A stretch of 64,000 nt of DNA from Buxus sempervirens (lineage: Eukaryota; Streptophyta; Magnoliopsida; Buxales; Buxaceae). This document shows, piece by piece, positions 54,067 through 64,000 of this stretch; positions within the stretch are counted from its first letter, which is position 1; each line of letters starts with the position of its first letter. The notes under the pieces are model-generated. The model was not told the DNA's origin and did no database searches. It was given only the letters and a program-made list of their open reading frames with translations. The stretch is from contig OX387193.1 of assembly GCA_947561395.2 (NCBI GenBank), forward strand, positions 9,548,001-9,612,000. Direction: 5' to 3'. The position numbers and the translations under genes were made by a program.

Positions 54067-54282
54067 GTGTGGATTTCTTTTCTTCCTTTACTCTATTCAA
54101 CATACATTCTCTGGTTCTAAAACTATTTAAGAGAGAGTGGGAGTGATGGTACCTGGTTTTCAAAGCCCCCAAATCTCCTTCGTTCTCTCCTTCTGTGCTA
54201 GATTTATCGCCGACTCAATGGCAAAGCTGAGAGAGAGTGTACATCATGGTGTGGATTTATTGCCAGATTTATGTTCGACTTC

Positions 54283-54440
54283 CTCAAGTAGAGAGAGAGT
54301 GGCTGTGGGCGTCCTTGTGGTAGAGAGAGAGAGAGAGGCTGTGGGCGTCCTTGCCGTAGAGAGAGACCGTGGCTGTGGGAAGCTCCACAGAAAATCAATG
54401 GTGGCTGTGGGTGTTCTCGCGGTAGAGAGAGAATGGCTAC
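54283..54440 (+). repeat. Degenerate minisatellite, GTAGAGAGAGA / GGCTGTGGGCGTCCTTG unit
   Basis: About four imperfect units of 36-45 bp combining a GA tract with GGCTGTGGGYGT. The open frames across it are composition artefacts. Confidence 0.75.
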
Positions 54441-54466
54441 ACGGTGTTCAACCGATTTGGTGGTGA

Positions 54467-57400
54467 AAAGAATGGAAGGAAACAGCCATTTTCATTTCCC
54501 TCCACTTTTTTCACTGAAGGAGATATCAAACATCCATTAACGCTAACGCCCTGTTAACAGAAACGTGCTGTTAACAAGGTTGGCTTAAGGCTGCAAAACA
54601 ATCCGGACAGGTGGTAGCATCTTGTTTCACCTGTAAATAAAACTGTATATTAAGGCTGTATAGTCCACAATCCAGAGACTGGACTGCACAGCTACTATCT
54701 TTATGAAAAGATTTAATTTGGCCTTGGGCTTCCAATCAGGAAGCAAATGAGTCTCTCTCTCTCTCAAATAAATAAATATATAAACACACACACACACACA
54801 CACACATAAGCAACACAATTAGAGTGCCTAAAGCTGTTACTGATGCGGATTGACTAAAAAATATGTGAGAAGGCTTATAGCATGAAGGATGAAAGGTTGT
54901 ATAATCCATGGTCTTTTGGCTTCTGGAGAGAGAAGAAGAGTTGTGATAGTGAGTGAGCCAATATTTCCAGAGTCATTGCCCCAAAAAAAAAAAAACATTT
55001 TTACCGAACTGAGTTTTTTTGGCTCAGTTTCGAAGCAAAAACGTCTTTAATTGAAAGTTTATATAAATTCAAATTCTAAATATTCAACAAATATTATCCT
55101 AGTCCCTTTTTCTCAGATAATATTTAAGTGAATTTTGTAATTGTCACCTACTTAACACTCATAACTGTGAAACCAAGTATTACTATTACATCTGAACAAC
55201 AAACTTTTTTAAGTTCATCTGTTAAAAGTTCTCCTTAACATTGATCATGACTGTCAGATGACTTTGTATAAATGATACAAAAGATGCAATTAAAAAATGA
55301 ATTTACAATGTTTTTCAATACCTTATTATTGATGGAAGATAATGAATTAGACACACTAATAAATGATTATACATAAAAAAACACTTTCAATACAATGAAC
55401 ACTTATTTAAACTTAGATAATTGGACTACGAATCATATCCACGAGAGAAAAGACTAAGTTCGCTACTTAATACAAGGTTGGAGTTTCCGTATGGACACTC
55501 CAATATTTTGAACCACAGAATGACGCGAGGCACATATTTCTTAGAATTTAAGAGAGCTCAAACCAGAGCTGTTGTCCAAGCTGTGTGGTGTTGGGTACCT
55601 CAAAGATCGGATCATAGAGGCATACTCACCCAAATCCACGTTGTTTTTGACTGCTTACGATTGGAATTCTCAACTGGTGGTTCAATTTTAGCTGGTAAAT
55701 TTTTCTAGAACAATGTAAAGCAGGTTGATTCCGTTTTGGGCCACTCCCACCTTTCCGATTGTTACGATGGCCTCATCCATTTATTTCAAAAATTGAAGAT
55801 CTCTGGATAGTTAATTTTTCCAAAAACTTTGAAATCAGAATCCTTTTTAATACTGAGCTATTGAAGCATCATTTGTGCCAGCTATCAACCTGCACCATTC
55901 ATTCGTGAAAGTATCTCTTTCAGAATGAAGATCGCAACAGAAACATGCAAAAGAGTGCCAATTGGCTTCCCTACATGGTGACACTGCATTCTCAAACTTC
56001 CTGGAGACAAAAGAGGTTTTAATCACATTGGCAGATTCCATAACGGCCATGGCAAATTACAGGACCCTTTTAACACCTTGCATCTTTAAAGGTCTCTTCC
56101 TTTTGCTACACGAGGGAGACAAAATGATGTCAAAAGAGAACCCCCAAGAGTCAACATATTCCCCCCCCCAGATATAACTTTCCTAGCATGATCATTATAG
56201 TCTAAAATAGCTTGACAATAATCCTCGCGAGACTACAAATATATCCAGGCACAGAGGTAACAGATTCTTCAGTCTGAGCACACAACTATTATTAACCCAA
56301 AACATACCATCTGTTTACAGAAGTCCTTTCTACAAATATGACCCTTAAAAAGAGAGAAAATAAAAACCATTTCCCTCATCAGACCGTGTTGTATGGTTTA
56401 AGAGAACAGTTCCATTCCTTGACAAACCCCAATATAACATATTCTCACATTCAATGGCAGGAATTGGTGTGATTAAAAATATCATCAGCTGATAAATGAT
56501 ACCAAATTATTTAGGTGACAAATACTTTTTTTTTAATTGTAAATGAGATTTTGTGTGTGTGTAATTTTTAATGTAGGTGATTTATACATCTACAATTAAA
56601 ATTATATGTATGAATGTATGCAAAACTCAAGAAAGCCATGTCCAAGTATGAGTATTCTAAGGAAAAAAACGTGAAGGGGGCACCACCCTATCAGAAAGTA
56701 TCTGAAAACACCAAAAACAGGATCAAGATAGAACTAGGATGTGTCACTAGATTCTTCTGAATCCATCCTGAACCAAAGGACCAGTATACACACTGTACAA
56801 TACAATTACCTTCATCTAAAAACGTGGAAGAATGAACATTCACCCCTTCCAGTAGGAATCTAATGTGACCTAAGACAAGAGCTAGGGCCACAAGCACAAT
56901 GACTCAGATCTCATCCACCATATAAAATGCTGGAGTCCTTCTCGTCCAAGTCTTTGATGCCAAACAAACTAGCCTACTCCTGCGAGCAATGCTAAGACCT
57001 CAGCTCTAATTGAATTACCTTTTCCTATGGTCCCTGAATATATATATATGAATGATTTTGCTACTACAATCTCTGAATACTTCTCCCACTCCAGACTCTT
57101 CTCAAATTGATAGTACTAGCCTTCGCAGGAGTGCAAGACCAGACTTTATTCTCCAATCCCTAATAATAATGGAAACTGGAATATCTCTTAACTCCATAAG
57201 CTTAGAAGTCCACTCTGCCACATGTCCTATGAGAGTTTCAAAATGAGTTTATATCTTCTTTTATGTTCTATGAAAACGATCCACTTTCTCTCCTATTAGC
57301 GAGGAGGAAACACCTGTTGAACATAACGCATCTTCTCCTCAACCCCAGAAACCACCAGCAACTGAATAATTGACTGAAAGAGTTTAGTATCACCCAGTTA

Positions 57401-58442
57401 TATTCAATTTGATGTAGGAACTCTACCCATATGTCTCTCTAGTGGTGCAAAAAATGAGAAAAAGATGATCAGCTGTCCATCCATGGGCAAGGCATAATAT
57501 GCATACTTGAGGAGAAATTGTGAGCCCTGAGAGAACATGACAGGAAGGTTCAATGCCTCTATGGATGAACTGAAAAGGAGGACCTGGAGGTAAAAGCTCC
57601 CCAAGATAAGGAGTCCAGTATGATGATCAAGCATAAGTAATTCCGTGAGGAAGGAGTTCGTACATATTTTAAGCAGCTACCATGTTGAAAAAATCAATGG
57701 CAAGAAGCAAAGGGCCATCAGAAGTACTAGCCAATATAAGGTTCACAAGTAAATAAAACAAAAATAAAAAATACAAGCAAATAAATAAAAATATGGACCT
57801 GTTGTAAGTGTCTTATAATTATGATGTGTATAATGAGCATACTACGGTCGGACACCATAAAAATTCTGTACATTCAAGATTGATGGTTTTATCTGTGTAA
57901 CCTCCAAATGCATAAAATAAGATCTGAATTATTAGTAATTCAGGTTGTAGCTAGCTATGATGCTATGTTTGCATTAAAGTTTCTCCAAATATAGAGTTAA
58001 ATATCTTCAAGGCATCCTCCACTTAATAGGCTCTCAAGGACCCATCTAATTTGTTATTTTGTTCAATTATCTAGAGTCAGCAACATTATATGTCATTCCA
58101 CAATGAGCTAGGAGTATACTTCCTTAAGTGAGTTTTTTTGTAAATATCTGCTGTAAAGACAAAGTCATACAGAGAAAATAGAATTGAACCGATCTGCCAG
58201 CAACAGGCTTCCTACAGAAGAACAATACTGGAATTCATAATAAACAGCTAAAAAGAAAGAAGCAAAAAATGCAGAAGATATGTTGATATCATGCAATGAA
58301 TGCTCAAACTTGTCACAAGGGAAATGTACCAAGAAATAGAAGAGGACTTTAAGGTCTAGTAATTGTCAACGGAAAAAAGGAGAAAAAAAAAACTTTAATT
58401 TACGTAGCATGACATAATCAAACAAAAAAAGTACCAAAAAGA
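54467..58442. other. Gene-less stretch with possible retroelement relics
   Basis: No intact gene is recognised. A CA repeat is at 54785-54806. On the minus strand, 56050-55847 reads FENAVSPCREANWHSFACF, a weak match to the RNase H-like tail of plant LINEs (the REANxxAHxLA motif, decayed). The frames near 55421 and 57404 are not identified. Confidence 0.4.
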
Positions 58443-60603
58443 TCATCCTCCTCGCAGGTGAGCACCAAGTTCTCCAAATTGATCATCAGCGCCTACAATA
58501 TCCTCTGATGGACGGACTGCATCCAGCTTCTGCTTCAAGACTTCAATTGCATTTATCACCAACTGAGAAACTGTTATAGCACCTGTAGATTCAACTGTGA
58601 AAATAAAACTGTCTTCCCTGGCATAGATTTCCACAAGCCCTGGCTTCCCCATAGCTTCTGCCTTTTTGATCACTTCTTCATCGTAAGTGTAAGCCTCTGC
58701 ATCTACCAGTACAACCTGAAATAAAAATTTAGGAGGTGACATTATACCACCTGAAAGCATGCATGGGAAAGCTGAATTGCATCAGAAACATCAAAGAGCA
58801 TCTGAACCATGTTGATTATCTAGATTCTAGATTGAATCAGTCTCTAAGTTGACCAACTCTGAGTGAAATTGTTTGAATTATTGACAATCAAAAGAAAGCA
58901 TAGATTTAGTTACACATTCTTCAAGGAAATTTTCCTCTCTCTTAAAGTGGCCTTATCTTTCCACTGATATGCCTTGAAACCTCCTCAGGGAGGTCAAATG
59001 GACAACATATTGCAATTAGACAAGCTAAAGTCTATAGAACATATATCAGATATTCCGCTAGTAACTCTTCACAAATTTTGTTCAATTCACCTCAACATTA
59101 GCTCTAGCATACATGAGTGCGAGTTCACGACCCCAAAGACAGTAACATGAGCTGATAATCTCAAATGGTTAATACTATTTCTGAAACAGGAAATTAATCT
59201 TCTTTAATTTTTGTACATTTTAGCCTTTCATTGCAAAATGTTCAAACATTATAATTTTGTGTTAAGCACAAAATGTTGCTACATATATCACAAGTCTGAT
59301 CAGGAAAGCATCTAATAACTGTCACCCTTTATTTAACTATATAGTTGAACTAGGAAAATCACACAAAATTAGAAAAGCACAACCTTTGCTTTTTCTAAAA
59401 CAGAAGATTTATCAATACAAGTTCCAAAATAAAACTAGCATCCAATTATTGCAATAGATATTAAACATCCCCAGTTGATGGTGAACAGGACCAAATACTG
59501 AGCTAAAAAAAAATTTCAGAAGCCCGTACCAGAAAGTAAGTAATTAACTTGCAAGGGAATGAAAGTCGACTTCACCAAAGATTTCTTCTGAAGTGCATCT
59601 TAAGAAGTAACTACCGAATTTATAAACCAAATAATGACTAAACAACATCTAAGAAGCAATACTAAAAACAATCTGTCGCTAAGTTCTAAAAGACAAATTA
59701 AAATACATGAAAAGTTCAAAATGGTTGTATTAATAATAAAATAGCGAAAGAATTCTACCTGTTGTGTATTGGGATCAATGTCAAAGACTTTGGTCGGGCT
59801 ACTTTCAACCCAATTTCTTTTCTCGTCGAGTGTCAAAGACTCCATCAAGTCTTCGTTGAGATGAATCTCTGGTTCGTACATGAACGTAACGGTTGCCGCG
59901 GGCGACCATTTTGCGTGGTCCTTTCCAATCCCTTTTCTCGCTATAGCTCTCAGTCTCAATTCTTGCCCACGACGCAATTTCACAATTATTATTCCCCTGG
60001 GAATAAAACATTAAACCTCCAAATTTGTCACATTTTGAGTATTTCTGATTATTAACAGAAATAAAAACAAAATGAAAATTCGATTCGGACCACGACGGTC
60101 TCTGGGAAGGGTTAATAATAGCCGATCAGGGAAAGGAACCATAGGATAGAGAATTACCTCTGCTCGGAAGCGTCGTAACCAGCGGAAGAGGAGAGATCGA
60201 CGGGGACGACAGAAGGGTCGGAGCTTATGAGGTCCTTGCTGGTGACATCTAGGGTTTGGTCGGAATCGCAGCGGGCATGGAGATGGAACTCGACGGAGCA
60301 GAACTCGCACTGGCCGTCACCATCGCAGGCGTCGCAGTCACGGGAAAAGCGCATGGCCATGGCACGATCGCTGGTGAGGGGAATGAGGCCGAGTCTGTGA
60401 GCGATGAACTCGTCGTTGAGGACAGATGAGTTGACCTCGATCTCGACCAGGTCGATGGCGATTGTTGGAACCTCAGTAAGCATAACGCGGCGGAGGGCAT
60501 TGGCCATGCTTGCATCCGTGTCCCGAAGTTCAAACTTCAGATAGTCGTCCTTCATCTCTCTTATCTTCACCTTCGGAAATCGCTGGTACGATACTCCCTC
60601 CAT
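58443..60603 (-). CDS. NRPB3: RNA polymerase II subunit RPB3, 3 exons
   Basis: Exons: 60603-60158, 59996-59759 and 58715-58443, GT-AG with matching phases, 318 residues (the family is about 319). It starts [20 protein letters not shown] and contains the alpha-like dimerisation motif [21 protein letters not shown] zinc-binding loop [13 protein letters not shown] follows, then [38 protein letters not shown], and the C-terminal [15 protein letters not shown] ending [12 protein letters not shown]3 pairs with RPB11 to form the assembly platform of RNA polymerase II, and in plants the same subunit also serves Pol IV and Pol V. An in-frame upstream ATG at 60699 would add 32 charged residues. The family alignment supports the start at 60603. 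No defect is seen. Confidence 0.97.
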
Positions 60604-63287
60604 CTCTCTCTCGCGCGCTCGGAGCTCCTCCTCGATCGTTTTTGCCTTTTTCTCTTTTTTGTAACGTGGGACCCACTTGCCTAGGATCCGTTGGCACACT
60701 CTAGACCCGGATAAATTCTCGTCTTTATTATCGGTTTTATTGATGATTCAGAGGTTATTTTGACTCATGAGTTCATATATAAGATATTCCGGAAGCCGGA
60801 CGGTGGGGCTTGTATCTACATTGTTATGTAGATCTCGCACACGATCTTGTCAAGTGTCCATTAAAACTCACATGGCCTTCACGTGTCCACATAAGTGACG
60901 TTTGCTCAACGTTATCGGCAGCATTCAATGAAAAAAGGGCGGGAAACGAAAATGCTCAGCCAGAAAGATTTCCCTCGATTGTTTTCATTTTTCAGCGTCA
61001 GAACTTGGTACCCATTTACAGTGGGATTTCCCAAACCACAAAATTTTCTTTAGCCTATCAACTTCTCATTCCCTTCATTTTAATTCGGACCTCCGAGCTC
61101 CGATCTCAGCCCTTCATCAACTTCTTCAGCTGATCGATCACATCCTCTAATTGAGGTTGCAAAGTGCTGGCGGGTGGTTCATCCTCTTGCAGTGGTCAGA
61201 AATTTTCAAGGCTTTTGAACATATCCTAAATATCTCGAAACAGGGATGAACAAATCAGCGAGTATTCTTTGATAGTGTCTTCCTTTCGGTGTCTCTTTAA
61301 TATCTTCTGCTTAAGGAGATGCTAAGGTATGGCCATTCATTCCAAGTAATTTCCTTTCACTTTTCTTACACACATCTACAATGATTCTTCTGGGTTGGAG
61401 TTGACACACAGAGTGCTAGATTACAGTTTTTGGGTTGAACGAAGGGGTTTTTAGGGTGCAATGTTTCGCATTAATAGGTCTTTTCTTACAGGGGTTTTTG
61501 TGTTGCAGTGATCCCATCTTTCTTTCCTTTTTCCCTTCTTTTTTTTTTTTTGCGGACAGTTTCTATTTTTGTTTTGCTCGCCCTTTTGGGTTGGAGTCGA
61601 CATGCACAGTGCTGGCAAGTGGCTCTTTTATCCACAATTGGTGCCGGATTGTGGGATTGTTGTGGTATTAATGGGTTTTAATCTGAGCGTTTCAAATTGG
61701 ACGAGCATTGAACAAAAGGGATTTTTGGGTTGCATCAATTTTGTCGTTCTTAAATCGGGGGTCACTCTATCCTCCAAACTGAGTTGCAGAGTGATGCTGG
61801 GTGGTTCATCTTCTCCGGTGAAGGTGTCTATTGTTGAAGCTTCTTCAGGTCAATTATTTCCTCTCAAGGATCGACTTTTCGGCGATTCGTGGTGCGCCGC
61901 TAGGCGGCCGAAACGAAATTTGGGCGAAATTCGGTCGAAATGGCCCAAAACAAGTTTTTAGCGAAATTGGCGGCGTGCTGCCGAAATGCCATTTTTGAAA
62001 AAAAAAACATAAATAAATTAGGCAAACACAACTATTAGCGAAATTTTCGGCGTGCCAAAATTTCTCCAGAATTAGCAAAATTCTGGAGAACTGTTGGCGA
62101 AATGGCGAAATTGGTGAAATTTAGCGGCGTGCTGGCGAAAAGCCAGCAAAACGCAGGCAGGACCATTTCGAGGTCATTTTTCGTGCCGCTGACCTACCGA
62201 AATACGAAATTTCGGCGGCATCTCGCGAGGTGCCGCCGAAAAGGCAAACCTTGTTTCCTCTAGATAATTTTTTTCCCTCTTTATTTTTGCACATGGTTTG
62301 TATTATTGTAGATCCTGATAACAGAATGTAGAGTAAAAAAGTTTTTTTGAAAGATTGAGCATATAGTATATTGATATGACTATGATCAACAAATTAACTC
62401 AAACATTTATGATCTTGATTGATTTGTCAACTTTATATTTTGGGATGAACTCTGTCACTCATTGAACTCTCTAACATTGTCATTGCTTGAGATCTGGACC
62501 TACGAGGTAAAGTGCTTGGAATTTGCTTTTAACCCAGTACAGATTGGCTTAAATGAAATTGAAGTGCTTTGTGGTTCCTCCATTTAGTTTGATTATTCTT
62601 GATTTTTGCTATCGATACTATTTTGTTATGTTATATCAGCCAAGTCTTATCGTTGCTTTGGTAAATCATTTATTTTCAAATCTTTCCAGCTACATCAATG
62701 TCTCCTAGAGCAATCTCCATTGCTATTTAGAAACTTGCACTTGCACGCATCCTCCTCCTTTGTCTTCCAAGTATTATACTAGTATGCCAAAGCAATTCAG
62801 TTGTTTACCCCTATTTAATGCTTTTTAGGTCCAAAATTTTATTTGTGTTCGTTAGTAATTTTCCTATTTATTCTATACATCAATCTAAACTTCCTTGTCT
62901 AGATTGGATAGACCTATGAATTTGTTACTGTTTTAGTTGCTCAATGTTGTTATCGATAGGACATGGTATTTTCTAATCTTAAGATATTCCTTTTATTTTT
63001 GGTGATAGTACATCATTGTATAGTTGCTCAAGAAGGCATGCTGAATTTTTTATCTGATATAATATGTTGCTTTAGGTGAATGAATTAGATGATGAAATGT
63101 GAGTATGCTTCTAGGAGGTTTATGTTCTAGCGAATTTTCCAGTTCTCTAGGTAAATTTGTCCTATATCACTTGTTTTGTTTTTTATTGGTCATTGTTTGT
63201 AATTCTTAAGTTATTTTTTATGTGATATTTCTCTCTACTTCTACTAACCTTCTTACTATTTCATTCCTAGTTCTAATTTCATTCATG
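60604..63287. other. Divergent promoter and probable leader of an unidentified gene
   Basis: The left part is the RPB3 promoter. From about 61130 the plus strand reads like leader and intron sequence, with a four-times recurring degenerate motif AGTGCTGG(C/T)GGGTGGTTCATC / GGGTTGGAGT (near 61160, 61400, 61600 and 61795). The hAT-like element at 61865 lies in it. No coding exon was identified here. Confidence 0.4.
61865..62253. mobile_element. hAT-like MITE with perfect 8-bp duplication, 389 bp
   Basis: Flanked by TTTCCTCT on both sides (61857-61864 and 62254-62261). Ends are CAAGGATCGACTTTTCGGCG and, on the other strand, CAAGGTTTGCCTTTTCGGCG, sharing CAAGG and TTTTCGGCG. The interior is built of CGAAATTTCG / GCCGCCGAAA motifs. 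There is no coding capacity. A truncated relative is at 47130-47427. Confidence 0.85.
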
Positions 63288-64000
63288 TTTGCAGTTTTGA
63301 AGACCTCCAAAATTGTTTTGAAGAGCAGTGGCAGTCAGATTTCTTGGTGCAGTGATGATGAGCGAAAATCAATTTTTTCAAAATGCCTTCTTAAAATTGT
63401 AAGTAATGTTTACCTGATTTTGCTTGAGGGAATGATCAATTTTTGAGCAACATGGTTCATAATATTTTGTTCAAGCTAAGCATAAAATTGGCGTATGCAA
63501 ATTTCTTTTGGCCATCCATAAAGCAATACATAACAAAGTATTTGGAAAGATCTCATATATTATGAAAGATTTTTTCAAACAATTTTTGAAACTGATATAA
63601 TATGTTGATGGTATTAGATAGGTGATCTTCTATTAAACTTCTTGGCAATCTTGTATTACTTCTGCATATATGTGTATAAATGTAAAATTTTCTCCAGAAT
63701 TGTAAATATACATTGTATTGTTAATGTGCAGGACAAGTTTCACTGCAATGGAAACCGTTGGACCATCATCAACAGGAAAAAAAGGCCCACGCAACAGTTG
63801 GTTACACTTTAGGTAAAGTTTCTTTCACTTGTTTATTTGTTTGTTCAACAAGCAAGCATGGAAGCAATCTACTAAATTTCTTTTTTATTTTCTATAAATT
63901 TGGGTATGGTTGTTGATATGACGGTTATTATAATTCCTTTTGCATCCTTGTAATCCTGAAATGATATTCGTGTAATTATATTAAAATTTTTAATGCTTTC
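63288..64000 (+). CDS. Probable 5' exons of an unidentified gene running off the window
   Basis: A probable internal exon 63732-63812 follows acceptor GTGCAG and ends at donor AG|GTAAAG. Inside it an ATG at 63748 opens METVGPSSTGKKGPRNSWLH before the splice, phase 2. Upstream, an exon-like stretch of about 63296-63399 lies between GCAG and GTAAGT, but it is closed by a stop in the frame joining this ATG, so it is probably untranslated. The short peptide matches no protein I know. The rest of the gene is beyond the window. Confidence 0.35.

Noticed and set aside
54137..54466. 109-codon frame with repeated AVGVLAVERE
   Set aside because: It translates a GA-rich minisatellite.
55421..55708. 95-codon frame with a TQIHVVFDCLRLEF stretch
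   Set aside because: I could not link it to any family. Codon pattern and context look like decayed repeat DNA.
60604..60699. Upstream in-frame ATG extending RPB3 by 32 residues
   Set aside because: RPB3 proteins begin at MEGVSYQ; the extension is charged low-complexity sequence without family support.
1..64000. A coordinated gene cluster, defence system, CRISPR array or viral integration
   Set aside because: The genes are unrelated housekeeping loci with separate introns and promoters. No spaced direct repeats of CRISPR type and no viral replication or coat genes were seen.

Overview
The window is nuclear DNA from a flowering plant, most likely a eudicot. The evidence is AT-rich intergenic sequence, short exons split by GT-AG introns of 80 bp to 3 kb, plant-type proteins, and plant repeat families (hAT-like, Tourist-like, Helitron-like and Au-SINE-like elements, LINE remains). 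The species cannot be fixed from sequence alone. A 200-base run of N at 7448-7647 shows this is a draft assembly. No bacterial operon, CRISPR array, tRNA or rRNA gene was found.

Genes in order. A small three-exon heavy-metal-associated (HMA) protein (+, 3450-3941) converges on a mitochondrial small heat-shock protein (-, 4301-5049) whose promoter has clear heat-shock elements. A VAP27-type ER membrane protein follows (-, 7058-12959); its 42-nt exon 6 lies in a tandem duplication of about 2 kb, and one downstream exon is missing, probably in the gap. Head-to-head with it is the ten-exon COG7 gene of the Golgi tethering complex (+, 15029-23920). Next is a seven-exon LUC7-like U1 snRNP protein (-, 27950-31263). 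A transposon-rich interval then leads to the single-exon PEX11B-like peroxisome protein (+, 35958-36668), which converges on a ten-exon SEC14/SFH-type lipid-transfer protein (-, 37358-46044). The right part holds two orphan exons, one from peroxiredoxin Q (-, 50570-50788) and one resembling NECAP (+, 53935-54066), on either side of a tandem-repeat array. Last come the complete RNA polymerase II subunit RPB3 gene (-, 58443-60603) and the probable 5' end of an unidentified gene that runs off the right edge (+, coding start near 63748).

The genes are unrelated housekeeping functions (protein folding, ER contact sites, Golgi tethering, splicing, peroxisome division, lipid transfer, transcription). 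They do not form a cluster or pathway.

The most unusual material is the repeat content. Two inverted relatives of one hAT-like non-autonomous element (31673-32731 and 33232-34748) have 8-bp target duplications and GC-rich ends, and carry an internal series of imperfect hairpins; one stem shows a paired A-T to G-C change between the copies. The second copy is interrupted by a third hAT-like element. The duplicated VAP27 exon, a 389-bp hAT-like element with a perfect 8-bp duplication, a complete 215-bp Helitron-like element and a possible GC-AG intron in the SFH gene also deserve a look.
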